A stretch of DNA of 64,000 nucleotides from Porcincola sp945869225. Lineage in GTDB: Bacteria > Bacillota > Clostridia > Lachnospirales > Lachnospiraceae. Made by a program: the position numbers and the translations under genes. The DNA lies in the NCBI RefSeq assembly GCF_052118625.1, contig NZ_JBQKGW010000005.1, forward strand, positions 62,001-126,000. Direction: 5' to 3'. Below, in pieces: positions 53,870 through 62,933 of this stretch. Below the pieces are notes generated by a model. It did no database searches. It was not told the origin of the DNA and worked only from the letters and a program-made list of their open reading frames with translations. How positions within the stretch are numbered: the stretch's first letter is position 1; every line of letters starts with the position of its first letter.

Positions 53870-53904
53870 AAAAACAGGCGGAAGCGTTCACCTGCTCTTC
53901 CGCC
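53870..53904 (-). terminator. terminator of the SleB-type hydrolase gene
   Basis: GGCGGAAG (53877-53884) pairs with CTTCCGCC (53897-53904); TGTTTTTG follows on the minus strand. Confidence 0.72.
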
Positions 53905-53917
53905 CATTCATATTGTC

Positions 53918-54829
53918 TTATTTGAACTTATAATAATCGTGTCCGCCGTAGGAATACAGGTATTCCAGGGTCTCATCAAACCAGTCGACATTCTTGCTGG
54001 AGGACGACTCCCGCGCCATGAAAAACAGCGCTCCATCCGAGATGTTCTTCCCGCCAATCGCCTCTTTTACCGCCTTGATTGTACTGTCGGATATGGTCAG
54101 CGTCCCCATCCGGCCATCCTGTGTCGGCGAGAACTGAGCCGTCCCACCCACCCTCTGCCATACGACATCATAGACATTATCCGGAAAATGGCTGTCCGCC
54201 ACACGGTTCAGTATAACATCCGCAACAAGAAGCTTGCTCTTCTCATCGCCGCCTGTACATTCCGCCTCCACAATATTCAGCAGTGTCGTGTAATCCGTGT
54301 AGGACATCGATCTGTTCTCAGCGATCACCTTTCCCGCATCGCTCGTGATCAGGGACGCCGACTGTATGGCCTGCGCACCCGAGCTGTCCGACGGTTCCAC
54401 GGCTGTCTCCGGCTCCTTCACGTTGTCGAGACTCTCCGCGATGGAAGAAAGCCACATGGAGGTCTGGTTTCTCAGCTGCGTCTGCCTGCTTTCCTCACGC
54501 CCGCTTTCCTGCTCTCCAGTTTCCGCCTCTGCCGGGGAAGCCGTCTCATATGTTTCCGTTCCGGCACCCACCATCACAGATGGCGCTACGGCCTCCGCTG
54601 ATGCAGCGCTTGATGTTCTGTGCAGCGATACCGGAGCCGCGATTCCCCCGATCAGAAAGACCGCTGCCGTGAGGAACAGGCCGAGGACCTTCCCTTTTGA
54701 TGAAAACAGCTCATCACTCAATCCTGAATCGGCCGCCGCTCTGTTCCTGGAAGCTGACGCCGCCCCGGTTTCCTTCAGGCGGTCTTCACCCGATTCAGTT
54801 CGATCTGTTTTCCGCAGACTTATATTCAT
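53918..54829 (-). CDS. membrane-anchored cell wall hydrolase, SleB-type
   Basis: Protein of 303 residues. A single hydrophobic segment at about 48-70 (KGVLGLFLTAAVFLIGGIA-like) anchors or exports it, followed by a Thr/Glu/Ser-rich linker and a C-terminal Hydrolase_2/SleB domain (about 175-303) with LLNIVEAECTGGDEKSK, whose glutamate is the likely catalytic residue, and QFSPTQDGRMG. SleB proteins cut spore cortex peptidoglycan, but non-spore relatives exist. GAGGGG lies six bases before the ATG. The 287 bases upstream hold its promoter region and the leuA terminator. Confidence 0.88.
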   Translation of the reverse strand: MNISLRKTDRTESGEDRLKETGAASASRNRAAADSGLSDELFSSKGKVLGLFLTAAVFLIGGIAAPVSLHRTSSAASAEAVAPSVMVGAGTETYETASPAEAETGEQESGREESRQTQLRNQTSMWLSSIAESLDNVKEPETAVEPSDSSGAQAIQSASLITSDAGKVIAENRSMSYTDYTTLLNIVEAECTGGDEKSKLLVADVILNRVADSHFPDNVYDVVWQRVGGTAQFSPTQDGRMGTLTISDSTIKAVKEAIGGKNISDGALFFMARESSSSKNVDWFDETLEYLYSYGGHDYYKFK

Positions 54830-55066
54830 GAAAAGCCCCTCACCTTCTCTCCATCACACTTGCACGCATCATGACGACAGCCGCAGATATATCCAACCAT
54901 CGAATCCTGTCAGCCCAGTCATATTTATCGATACATCGCACATTATAGATATGTTTATTACGTTTGTCAACATTTCCGTAACACAATTGTAACATGCGTG
55001 CATCAGCCCAGTCGCTGTGCAGATGGACGCGTCATGCCTGCATGCTGGCGGCAGATGCGCGGGACG

Positions 55067-55101
55067 AAAAAACCAGCTGCCCGCACCGCAGGCAGCTGGT
55101 T
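55067..55101 (-). terminator. terminator of leuA
   Basis: AACCAGCTGCC (55071-55081) pairs with GGCAGCTGGTT (55091-55101); six U follow on the minus strand, starting in the stem end. Confidence 0.92.
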
Positions 55102-55116
55102 TGGAAAACCACTCTG

Positions 55117-56805
55117 TTACTCTTCTGAAAGCGCTGTATCCTCCGCATTCACCATATTGTTCACGGCAGTGAGAAGGGCACTGACGGAGGCCCGGATGAT
55201 ATCGACATCCACTCCTGCGCCCCAGTACAGTACGCCGCTCTTTCTGCTCCTGACACCGACATAAGCGATGGCTCTGGAGGAAGAGCTCTTCTCCAGCGCA
55301 TGCTCCTCATAGGTATCCAGATCATACTTAAGCCCGTACGCCTTCTTAAGCGCGTTGGAGACAGCATTCAGGCGGCCGTTGCCGGACGCTGTAATCTCGG
55401 CGGAACGGTTTCCGAACTGCGTCGTGATGGTCGCGATGATTCCGTTGTGCTGACGGAAGGTCACATGAGAGATGCCGTAAGGCTTTCTGACATCCTCGAA
55501 GCGGTCGATGAAGAGATCGAAGATCTCGTTTGGCGTCAGCTCCTTGTGCTGATGCTCGGACTCCAGCTTGACCTCGTCGCGGATCGCCGACGCAAGTGCC
55601 TTCGGCAGCCTGAGGCCGAAATCGTGCTCGAGGATGAAGCCGATACCGCCTCTTCCGGACTGGCTGTTGATGCGGATGACATCTGCATCGTAGCTCCGGC
55701 TGATGTCCGTCGGATCGATCGGCAGATACGGCACCGTCCAGAGATCGGTATTCTTCTCTTTTCTGTAATGCATGCCCTTCGAAATGGCATCCTGATGAGA
55801 GCCTGAGAACGCAGCAAACACCAGGGATCCGCCGTACGGAGTTCTCGGATTGACCGTCATACCCGTGTAATCCTGATACTTGTCTACGATATCCGGCATG
55901 TCATCCAGGTGAAGCTGCGGATCCACACCCTGACTGTACATATTCAGGGCGAGCGTCACGATGTCCACATTCCCGGTGCGCTCTCCGTTTCCGAAGATTG
56001 TCCCCTCGATTCTGTCAGCGCCGGCCAGTTCGCCAAGCTCTGCGTCTGCCACGCCGGTCCCACGGTCATTGTGCGGATGAAGAGAAAGCACGACGTTCTC
56101 CCTGTACTTCAGATTGTCGGAGATGTACTCGACCTGGTCCGCATAGGCACTTGGCACGGAAAGCTGCACCGTCGACGGCAGATTGATGATGGCCTTGCGG
56201 TCCGGTGTCGGCTTCCAGACATCGAGGACAGCATTGCAGACCTCGAGCGCATACTCCGGCTCCGTCCCGGTGAAGCTCTCCGGACTGTACTCAAAGCGGT
56301 ACTTCTCGCCTGCCTCGTCCGTCAGCTTCTGCAGAAGCGTGGCACCCTCCACGGCAATCTGCATGATCTCTTCCTTGGACTTCCGGAAAACCTGCTCACG
56401 CTGCGCCTTTGACGTCGAGTTGTAGACATGAACAATGGCGTTTTTGCAGCCCTTCAGCGCTTCAAATGTCTTTCTGATGATGTGTTCCCTTGCCTGCGTC
56501 AGCACCTGGACTGTCACGTCGTCCGGAATCATCTTCCGTTCAATCAGCGCGCGCAGAAAGTCATACTCCGTCTCGGAGGCTGCCGGAAAACCGACCTCGA
56601 TCTCCTTGAATCCGATCTTAACCAGGAGTTCAAAGAATTTCAGCTTGGTTTCCATATCCATCGGTACAACCAGGGCCTGGTTTCCGTCCCGAAGGTCCAC
56701 CGAGCACCACACCGGTGCATGGTCGATGTATATCTTTTCCGCCCATCTGTGACCGGTGTCCGGCGCCTTGAAGAATTGTCTGGTGTATTTCCTGTAATTC
56801 ATCAT
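55117..56805 (-). CDS. leuA: 2-isopropylmalate synthase, long form
   Basis: First committed step of leucine synthesis, 562 residues, the form with LeuA dimer/allosteric C-terminal domain. VDLRDGNQALVVPMD holds the metal aspartate, SLHPHNDRGTGVADAELG the metal histidines, and GNGERTGNVDIVTLA follows. The C-terminal domain (about 440-560) should bind leucine for feedback control. It sits downstream of hisIE on the same strand with a 95-base gap holding a palindrome, far from leuB-ilvD-ilvB. Confidence 0.95.
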   Translation of the reverse strand: MMNYRKYTRQFFKAPDTGHRWAEKIYIDHAPVWCSVDLRDGNQALVVPMDMETKLKFFELLVKIGFKEIEVGFPAASETEYDFLRALIERKMIPDDVTVQVLTQAREHIIRKTFEALKGCKNAIVHVYNSTSKAQREQVFRKSKEEIMQIAVEGATLLQKLTDEAGEKYRFEYSPESFTGTEPEYALEVCNAVLDVWKPTPDRKAIINLPSTVQLSVPSAYADQVEYISDNLKYRENVVLSLHPHNDRGTGVADAELGELAGADRIEGTIFGNGERTGNVDIVTLALNMYSQGVDPQLHLDDMPDIVDKYQDYTGMTVNPRTPYGGSLVFAAFSGSHQDAISKGMHYRKEKNTDLWTVPYLPIDPTDISRSYDADVIRINSQSGRGGIGFILEHDFGLRLPKALASAIRDEVKLESEHQHKELTPNEIFDLFIDRFEDVRKPYGISHVTFRQHNGIIATITTQFGNRSAEITASGNGRLNAVSNALKKAYGLKYDLDTYEEHALEKSSSSRAIAYVGVRSRKSGVLYWGAGVDVDIIRASVSALLTAVNNMVNAEDTALSEE

Positions 56806-56830
56806 CGCCTGTCACCTCTCTGAATTATGA

Positions 56831-56861
56831 ATGAGTGGCAAAAAGTACTTTTTGCACTCAT
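56831..56861. repeat. palindromic element between hisIE and leuA
   Basis: ATGAGTGGCAAAAAGT and ACTTTTTGCACTCAT form an almost perfect 31-base palindrome with one unpaired G. The right arm continues into a 15-base sequence, CACTCATATCATCTG (56855-56869), that also occurs at 4402-4416. It may be an operator, a stem in the leuA leader or a dispersed repeat. Confidence 0.6.
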
Positions 56862-56900
56862 ATCATCTGGATTCATGCTGTGCTGAAAAGAATACCGTAC

Positions 56901-58220
56901 TTACTCGCGATTTGCAAGCTCCTCTGCAATATCTTCCCAGGACAGACCGCGTTCGACCATCAGAACCATCATGTGGTAAAGGAAATCCGCCATCTCGTAG
57001 CGAACCTCCTCACGGTTCGGATTTTTGGCGGCAATGATGATCTCAGCCGCCTCCTCTCCGCATTTTTTCAGAATCTTGTCGATCCCCTTGTCAAACAGGT
57101 AGTTCGTGTAGGAACCTTCCTTCGGATGCTCTTTCCTGTCGCGGATCACATCGAGTACCTGTTCAAACACCGTAAGCGGATTGCGGTCCTGATAATCCTT
57201 CTTCAGAATCGTGCGGTAGAAGCAGCTCCGGTTTCCCGTGTGGCAGGCGGCCCCGATCTGGAGCACCTTCGCCAGCAGCGTGTCGCTGTCACAGTCCAGC
57301 CGCATCTCGCGTATGTACTGATAATGTCCTGATGTTTCCCCCTTGACCCAGAGGCTCTGCCTGCTTCTGGACCAGTAGGTCATGATACCGGTCCGGACGG
57401 TCTGCTCGAAGGACTCCTTGTTCATATAGGCGACCATGAGCACTTCTTCATTTTTGTAATCCTGCACCACGCAGGGAACAAGTCCGTTCTCGTCCGTCTT
57501 CAATTCATCCCAGCTGACAGCGCTCTCAAAGAGGTTCAGATCCGCGCCCTTCGCCTTCAGCTCCGCCTTCAGCTTCATGATATCGGTCTTCGGGTCCCGG
57601 AGAATGTCCTCGCACAGTCCCTCCACGCAGTCCTGCGACAGAATCCCCAGTTTTTCGTCCTCGGAAAGGCCATCACTTCCCACCACAACCATCGTCTCCG
57701 GCAGTCCGCTCAGGTTCGCAAACTCCAGACGGTCCTTTCTGTATACAAACACATCCGTCAGGATGACGATTCCGCTGGCATAGGCCTCAATCCGTTTCTT
57801 GGTCTCATCGTCCAGCACCTCGTCCCTGCGGGTGTCGATGCAGACACCGATCTTCTCCTTGCCGAAACGTTTGGAAACCTCCTCCAGCATCTTCATGTTG
57901 GACGCCTTCGAGAAATTCAGAATGGCTTTCGCAGCCCCTGTGTAGAGGATCTTCTTCACATCCTCAACCCGTCTGATGTTGCCGAACCCCCAGACCGGGA
58001 TGTCCACCTTCCGGATGATCTCCCGTTCCAGCGTCAGCGACTCATCGTGTTCCTCGTCCGTATCGCTTCTGTCAAAAATCAGCAGGCCGTCCGCTCCCAG
58101 GTTTGAATAGTGGCTGGACAGCGCAACGGCGTCCCCGCCCTCATAAGGCTCATCCTCCGTGAGGGATGTGACCGCCTTCCCGTTTTTCAGATAGATTGCA
58201 GAAACCAGCTTCTTTTGCAT
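56901..58220 (-). CDS. hisIE: HisIE with N-terminal HisF-like domain
   Basis: Protein of 439 residues joining three parts. Residues 1 to about 215 resemble a HisA/HisF barrel. HisI (about 225-340, phosphoribosyl-AMP cyclohydrolase) has TYWSRSRQSLWVKGETSG and RLDCDSDTLL with metal cysteines later in ACHTGNRSCFY. HisE (about 345-435, phosphoribosyl-ATP pyrophosphatase) has KKCGEEAAEIIIAAKN. In the barrel, the HisF catalytic Asp11 position is Y10 while the Asp130 position is kept as D129, so cyclase activity is doubtful. Ordinary HisIE is about 200-220 residues. It is the last gene of the his operon, 18 bases after hisB. Confidence 0.9.
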   Translation of the reverse strand: MQKKLVSAIYLKNGKAVTSLTEDEPYEGGDAVALSSHYSNLGADGLLIFDRSDTDEEHDESLTLEREIIRKVDIPVWGFGNIRRVEDVKKILYTGAAKAILNFSKASNMKMLEEVSKRFGKEKIGVCIDTRRDEVLDDETKKRIEAYASGIVILTDVFVYRKDRLEFANLSGLPETMVVVGSDGLSEDEKLGILSQDCVEGLCEDILRDPKTDIMKLKAELKAKGADLNLFESAVSWDELKTDENGLVPCVVQDYKNEEVLMVAYMNKESFEQTVRTGIMTYWSRSRQSLWVKGETSGHYQYIREMRLDCDSDTLLAKVLQIGAACHTGNRSCFYRTILKKDYQDRNPLTVFEQVLDVIRDRKEHPKEGSYTNYLFDKGIDKILKKCGEEAAEIIIAAKNPNREEVRYEMADFLYHMMVLMVERGLSWEDIAEELANRE

Positions 58221-58238
58221 GATATTTTCCTTTCTGCC

Positions 58239-58826
58239 TTATATGGTTCCCTTCGTCGACAGCACATCCGTGATTCTCGGATCGATTTTTGTCGCTTCGT
58301 CTAGTGCTTTTCCGAACGCCTTGAACATCGCCTCCGCCATGTGGTGATCATTGCCGGGCGTCAGCACCTTCAGATGAAGATTCATCATGGCGCTGTAGGA
58401 AATGGCGTAGAAGAACTCCCGCACCATCTGTGTGGACATCGTCCCCATCCGGTCTGCCTGAAAGACCGCATCATAGGAAAATGAAGGTCTCCCGCACAGA
58501 TCGACTGCACACAGCACCAGCACCTCATCCATCGGCAGAATCCGGCTGCCGTAACGCTGGATACCCTTCTTGTCACCCACGGCCTTCCGGATCGCCTGGC
58601 CGATCACAATGCCGGTATCCTCGATGGTGTGATGATCGTCCACGGTCAGATCACCATCCACCTTGACGGTCAGATCGAACAGGCCGTGGCGGGCCATCCC
58701 GTCCAGCATATGGTCAAAAAAACCGACCCCCGTATCGATCTGAGTCTGTCCGCTCCCGTCGAGGTTCAGCTGAACCTCGATGCTGGTCTCCTTCGTATAG
58801 CGCTCCACCTCGGCAATTCGTGCCAT
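58239..58826 (-). CDS. hisB: imidazoleglycerol-phosphate dehydratase
   Basis: Sixth step of histidine synthesis, 195 residues, the monofunctional form. Metal-binding histidines are in VDDHHTIEDTGI and DHHMAEAMFKAFG. GVGFFDHMLDGMARHG is another family block. The start at 58826 has GAGGAGG six bases upstream, which rules out the five extra codons. It lies between hisD and hisIE. Confidence 0.97.
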   Translation of the reverse strand: MARIAEVERYTKETSIEVQLNLDGSGQTQIDTGVGFFDHMLDGMARHGLFDLTVKVDGDLTVDDHHTIEDTGIVIGQAIRKAVGDKKGIQRYGSRILPMDEVLVLCAVDLCGRPSFSYDAVFQADRMGTMSTQMVREFFYAISYSAMMNLHLKVLTPGNDHHMAEAMFKAFGKALDEATKIDPRITDVLSTKGTI

Positions 58827-58909
58827 TTCACTCCTCCTCACGGAACAGATCCCTGCTGATCCTGCTCATACCAGCCAGGACGCCTGATTTTCCTGACAGA
58901 TCCTGCTTC

Positions 58910-60211
58910 TTAGTCTGCCTCACCCTCAAACCGGACGGCGATGGAGTTGGCATGCGCTGTCAGCTGCTCCGCCTTCGCAAACGTCTCGATATCCCGGTGC
59001 ACCTTCCGGAGCGCTTCCTCGGAATAGTAGACAATGCTGGACTTCTTGACAAAATCATCTACAGACAGCGGACTGAAGAAACGCGCTGTCCCACCCGTCG
59101 GAAGGATGTGATTGGGGCCTGCAAAATAGTCTCCGAGCGGTTCTGAAGAATACGGTCCGAGAAAGATGGCACCTGCATTGTGGACGCGCGTCATCGCATC
59201 AAATGGATTCGATGTGACGATCTCCAGGTGCTCCGGGGCAATCGCGTCGACCGTCTCAATGCCCTCCTGCAGGCTGTCCACGACAAGAATATATCCATGG
59301 TTTTCGATGGATTTCCCCGCAATCTGCGCTCTGGAAAGCACCTTCAGGAAAGCATCCACCTGCTCCGAAACCTGCTCTGCCAGCTTCATGCTCGTCGTAA
59401 CCAGGATGGCGGAAGCCATCTCATCATGCTCTGCCTGGCTCAGCAGATCCGCAGCGACAAAGCGCGGGCTGGCTGTCTCATCCGCAAGGACAACAATCTC
59501 ACTCGGTCCTGCAATGGAATCGATGCCGACCTGCCCGTATACTGACTTTTTCGCAAGCGCGACAAAGATGTTGCCGGGGCCGACGATCTTGTCTACCCTC
59601 GGAACCGTCTCCGTCCCATAGGCAAGCGCCGCGACGGCCTGCGCGCCGCCGACCTTGAAGATCACATCCGCACCGGCCTCATGCGCCGCCACCAGCGTAT
59701 TGGGACTGATTTTCCCATCCTTCCCCGGCGGCGTCACCATGACAATCTGAGATACACCGGCCACCTTCGCCGGCACAATATTCATCAGGACAGACGACGG
59801 ATAGACTGCCTTCCCGCCCGGCACATAGACACCGACTCTTCTTAGCGGCAGGACCTTCTGGCCGAGCAGAACGCCATCCTCGCGGGTGTCAAACCAGCTG
59901 TTCCGCTTCTGCTTTTCGTGAAAGGCGCGGATGTTTTCAAGCGCCTCCCGGATGACACGCAGAAGCTCCTGCGAGACCTCGCTGTACGCTTCCCCGATCT
60001 CTGCGTCCGATACGCGGACGGTATCCGGTGTCAGCTTCACATGATCAAATTTCTCCGTGTACCCGAAAAGAGCCTCATCTTTGTTCGTCCTGACCTGCTC
60101 CACCATCTCCCGGACAGAAGCCTCGTACGCTCCATAATCCGTACGGTTCCGGCTGAGAAGATTTCCAAGCACCTCATTCCTCGTCTTTTCATCCAGTCTG
60201 ACAATTCTCAT
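58910..60211 (-). CDS. hisD: histidinol dehydrogenase
   Basis: Last two steps of histidine synthesis, 433 residues. It starts MRIVRLDEKTRNEVLG. GPGNIFVALAKK, GIDSIAGPSEIVVLAD, and DLLSQAEHDEMASAIL with zinc ligands are family blocks. The start at 60211 follows GGGGG at nine bases. It is the third gene of the hisZ-hisG-hisD-hisB-hisIE operon. Confidence 0.97.
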   Translation of the reverse strand: MRIVRLDEKTRNEVLGNLLSRNRTDYGAYEASVREMVEQVRTNKDEALFGYTEKFDHVKLTPDTVRVSDAEIGEAYSEVSQELLRVIREALENIRAFHEKQKRNSWFDTREDGVLLGQKVLPLRRVGVYVPGGKAVYPSSVLMNIVPAKVAGVSQIVMVTPPGKDGKISPNTLVAAHEAGADVIFKVGGAQAVAALAYGTETVPRVDKIVGPGNIFVALAKKSVYGQVGIDSIAGPSEIVVLADETASPRFVAADLLSQAEHDEMASAILVTTSMKLAEQVSEQVDAFLKVLSRAQIAGKSIENHGYILVVDSLQEGIETVDAIAPEHLEIVTSNPFDAMTRVHNAGAIFLGPYSSEPLGDYFAGPNHILPTGGTARFFSPLSVDDFVKKSSIVYYSEEALRKVHRDIETFAKAEQLTAHANSIAVRFEGEAD

Positions 60212-60330
60212 GATCCTGTTCCCCCTGCGCAGCAGTTTCTCCGTCTTCGCCTGCTGCATGCATCTGACCGCCCGGCCATGCCGTCTGAAATCGCTCTGGC
60301 CATGTTGTCTGAAATCGCTCTGGCGCCGGA

Positions 60331-61011
60331 TCAGGTATCCTGAGCCGAAGACAGCCGCTCCTTCTCCTGTTCCCTGGTGAGCACCTCGTTCATGTCCCTG
60401 AGAAGCGCGGTGATCCGCTCATTTTCCATCCGCATGCTGACCGGATTCACAACCACTCTTGCAGAAAGCGGGCAGACCTCCTCGAGTACCTTCAGTCCAT
60501 TGGACTTCAGTGTCGATCCGGTCTCGACAATGTCGACGATCACTTCCGAGAGGCCGACAATCGGCGCCAGCTCGATGGAGCCGTTCAGCTTGATGATCTC
60601 AACCGTCTGGTTCTTCGTCTCGTTAAAGTAGTCCCTCGCAATTTTCGGATACTTTGTCGCCACCCGGATCTGCTGCTGTCCGTTCAGAAGCTTCTTAGCG
60701 CTCTCAGGACCTGCCACGCACATCCGGCACTTCCCGAACCCCAGATCCAGCACCTCATAGATCTTGCGGTCCTCCTCCATGATCGTATCCTCGCCGACCA
60801 CACCGATATCCGCTGCCCCATACTCCACGTATGTCGGCACATCCGGCCCCTTCGCGAGGAAAAAACGAAGCCTGCGCGCCTCATCTGTAAAGATGAGCCT
60901 GCGCGTTGCCGGGTCATTCATTTCCTCACAGCTGATTCCAATCTGCTCCAGAAGCTTCATCGTCTGCTTCGCGAGCCGCCCCTTTGTGAGAGCGATTGTC
61001 AGATACCTCAT
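60331..61011 (-). CDS. hisG: ATP phosphoribosyltransferase, short form
   Basis: First step of histidine synthesis, 226 residues. The short form lacks the regulatory domain and needs HisZ, which is encoded 24 bases upstream. MRYLTIALTKGRLAKQT and GIVETGSTLKSNGL-like VDIVETGSTLKSNGL (phosphate loop) are present. Of two adjacent ATGs, 61011 has GGAGG at seven bases. Confidence 0.96.
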   Translation of the reverse strand: MRYLTIALTKGRLAKQTMKLLEQIGISCEEMNDPATRRLIFTDEARRLRFFLAKGPDVPTYVEYGAADIGVVGEDTIMEEDRKIYEVLDLGFGKCRMCVAGPESAKKLLNGQQQIRVATKYPKIARDYFNETKNQTVEIIKLNGSIELAPIVGLSEVIVDIVETGSTLKSNGLKVLEEVCPLSARVVVNPVSMRMENERITALLRDMNEVLTREQEKERLSSAQDT

Positions 61012-61034
61012 CATTCATCCTCCAGCGCTGACCA

Positions 61035-62228
61035 TTATTCTACCACAATCACAGACGCATAGCCGCCTTCCTCACGCAGCCGCTCCGGCAGGTGCGCGGA
61101 ATCCTCCCCGCTTCTGAGACAGGAAAGGCTGCAGAGTTCCGTGTACTTTCCCTGCGCCCGATAGGTCACCGCTTTCTTCAGCGCTTCCTTCCTGCGGCTC
61201 TCCGTGTAAAGGATCAGATACCGCTCATGCTCCGGCAGGATGTCAATCTTCTGTCTGCTGAGTGCATTCATCAGCTGGCTCACGACAATCACAAACCCGA
61301 CTGACGGCGTGTCCTTTCCGAAATGAGACAGAAGGCCGTCGTACCGGCCGCCCTTGACGACAGCCTCACCGGTTCCGTAGGTGTACCCTCTGAAGATGAT
61401 CCCCGTATAGTACATGTATGCCGAGAGCATCCCGAAATCAAAGGAGACGGCGTCCTGAACCCCGTAGACCTGCAGAAGATCACGGACCTCCATCAGCCTT
61501 CTGACAGCCTCCTGTGCCTTCAGTCCCTCTGACAGCTCATATGCCCGCTGCAGCGCGCCGTCGCCGTTCAGGTCAGGAAGGGTCACAAGGAGCTCTCTCA
61601 TCCCATCATCGATCTTTTTGTCCGACAGAAGTTTCCGGATTCCGAAGGTGTTGTGGTTGTGCATCAGATTCCGGAGTTTTGCTTCCGTATCCTCGTCAAG
61701 CCCTGCCTCGCGCACAAGGCTCTCGAAAAATCCGGCATGTCCGACGCTGATCTGGAAATCGCTCAGCCCGGATGCCGTCAGCGCTTCCGCAGCCATCGCG
61801 ATCACCTCCGCGTCGCCGTCAGCGGAGCCTTCCCCGATCAGCTCCGCCCCCATCTGGGTGGATTCCTTGAGCCTCCCCTGAAGCCCCTGGTAATTCACAA
61901 ACGTATTCCCCTGATAGGAAAGCCGCGCCGGCTTCATGTCCTGACTGAAGTACCGGCTCCAGGCTCTCGCGATCGAAGGCGTGAAATCAGGACGGAGAAC
62001 CAGCGTGTGTCCTTCCCGGTCAAAGAATTTGTATAAGTCCTTCGAGGGGATCGTCCCGACATCGCTTCCGAATACGTCGAAAAACTCGAAAGTCGGGGTC
62101 TCGATGTCCTGGTATCCGTAGGAAGCCAGAACCCCGTGGAGCCGTTTCTCAAGAATCTTCTTTCTCGCGCATTCCTCCCCGTAGATATCTCTCACGCCCT
62201 CCGGCGTATGAAGGATTTTCTGATTCAT
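61035..62228 (-). CDS. hisZ: ATP phosphoribosyltransferase regulatory subunit
   Basis: HisRS-like protein of 397 residues that activates short-form HisG and gives histidine feedback. Class II synthetase fold blocks are visible (LVLRPDFTPSIARAWSRYF, VKGGRYDGLLSHFGKDTPSVGF). The C-terminal anticodon-binding domain of true HisRS is weak, and position at the head of the his operon next to hisG supports HisZ. It starts with MNQKILHTPEGVRDIYGEE; AGGAG lies eight bases upstream. Confidence 0.93.
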   Translation of the reverse strand: MNQKILHTPEGVRDIYGEECARKKILEKRLHGVLASYGYQDIETPTFEFFDVFGSDVGTIPSKDLYKFFDREGHTLVLRPDFTPSIARAWSRYFSQDMKPARLSYQGNTFVNYQGLQGRLKESTQMGAELIGEGSADGDAEVIAMAAEALTASGLSDFQISVGHAGFFESLVREAGLDEDTEAKLRNLMHNHNTFGIRKLLSDKKIDDGMRELLVTLPDLNGDGALQRAYELSEGLKAQEAVRRLMEVRDLLQVYGVQDAVSFDFGMLSAYMYYTGIIFRGYTYGTGEAVVKGGRYDGLLSHFGKDTPSVGFVIVVSQLMNALSRQKIDILPEHERYLILYTESRRKEALKKAVTYRAQGKYTELCSLSCLRSGEDSAHLPERLREEGGYASVIVVE

Positions 62229-62306
62229 CTCCGTTTCTCCTCGTTTCCGGTATTCCGGACGATTTCCGAACCTGCAGCCCGGTTTTCCGGCCCCCGGTTC
62301 GTCTTG

Positions 62307-62333
62307 AATGCTTTACTATGCTAATGCTTTACT
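62307..62333 (-). repeat. direct repeats in the hisZ upstream region
   Basis: AGTAAAGCATT occurs twice on the minus strand (62307-62317 and 62323-62333), 16 bases apart, in the 135-base gap between recU and hisZ. It could be an operator for the his operon. Confidence 0.45.
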
Positions 62334-62363
62334 TCGTTAAAGTGCCGCATGGGTCTGATTGTA

Positions 62364-62933
62364 CTAAGGTTCGTCGCGGCTGTCAAGGGAAGACTCCTCC
62401 TCCCTCCCGTCCAGATCGAGCTGAAGGGCGTCAAGATACGGAAGCAGGAACCCATGCCGGTTCGGCCAGATCCGGTACCGGGTGTCGACCTCGCTGAACG
62501 GAATCGACTTCCGTCCCCCTGCCTCCTTCCGCTCCCAGGCCTTCTTCAGGTCACAGAACGGCATGTAGTAAAACTCATCCCGCCCCGAATAATAGATCAC
62601 CAGAAATGAGATGCCTCCCTGTCTCTCGAAGGCCTCCATGAACCGTACCTGATGCTCATGGACGTTCTGCAGACTGAAGGTATCCGTCTTGCTTTCCTTG
62701 GCATCAAAGCAGACCGGGATCCCCTGCACGGCACCGATGTAGTCGACGGTGCTCTTCTGATCAAAGTATGCCAGCGTGATGTGGCGGGACTCTTTATCGA
62801 AATTGATCGGCGTGATCGGAGTCGGAATCTTCTGAACCAGCGCCAGCTGTTTCTCCTGATACTGTTCATTCGTCCGGTTAAGCAGTTCCTCAAGCGTGCT
62901 GCCCCGGAGCCCTCTTGACTGCCAGGTTGCCAT
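62364..62933 (-). CDS. recU: Holliday junction resolvase RecU
   Basis: Cuts Holliday junctions in recombination and chromosome segregation in Firmicutes, 189 residues. It begins MATWQSRGLRGSTLEELLNRTN. TVDYIGAVQGIPVCFDAKESK holds the nuclease Asp and Glu-Ser-Lys core residues. FFYYMP-like DEFYYMPFCDLKKAW follows. Its ATG directly follows the stop of the upstream pseudouridine synthase gene; GGAGG lies inside that gene's end. Usually recU neighbours pbp genes; that is not the case here. Confidence 0.95.
   Translation of the reverse strand: MATWQSRGLRGSTLEELLNRTNEQYQEKQLALVQKIPTPITPINFDKESRHITLAYFDQKSTVDYIGAVQGIPVCFDAKESKTDTFSLQNVHEHQVRFMEAFERQGGISFLVIYYSGRDEFYYMPFCDLKKAWERKEAGGRKSIPFSEVDTRYRIWPNRHGFLLPYLDALQLDLDGREEESSLDSRDEP

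Noticed and set aside
54830..55116. A small gene or RNA between the SleB-type gene and leuA
   Set aside because: Short open frames here have no ribosome binding site or conserved features; the region is explained by a promoter area and the leuA terminator.
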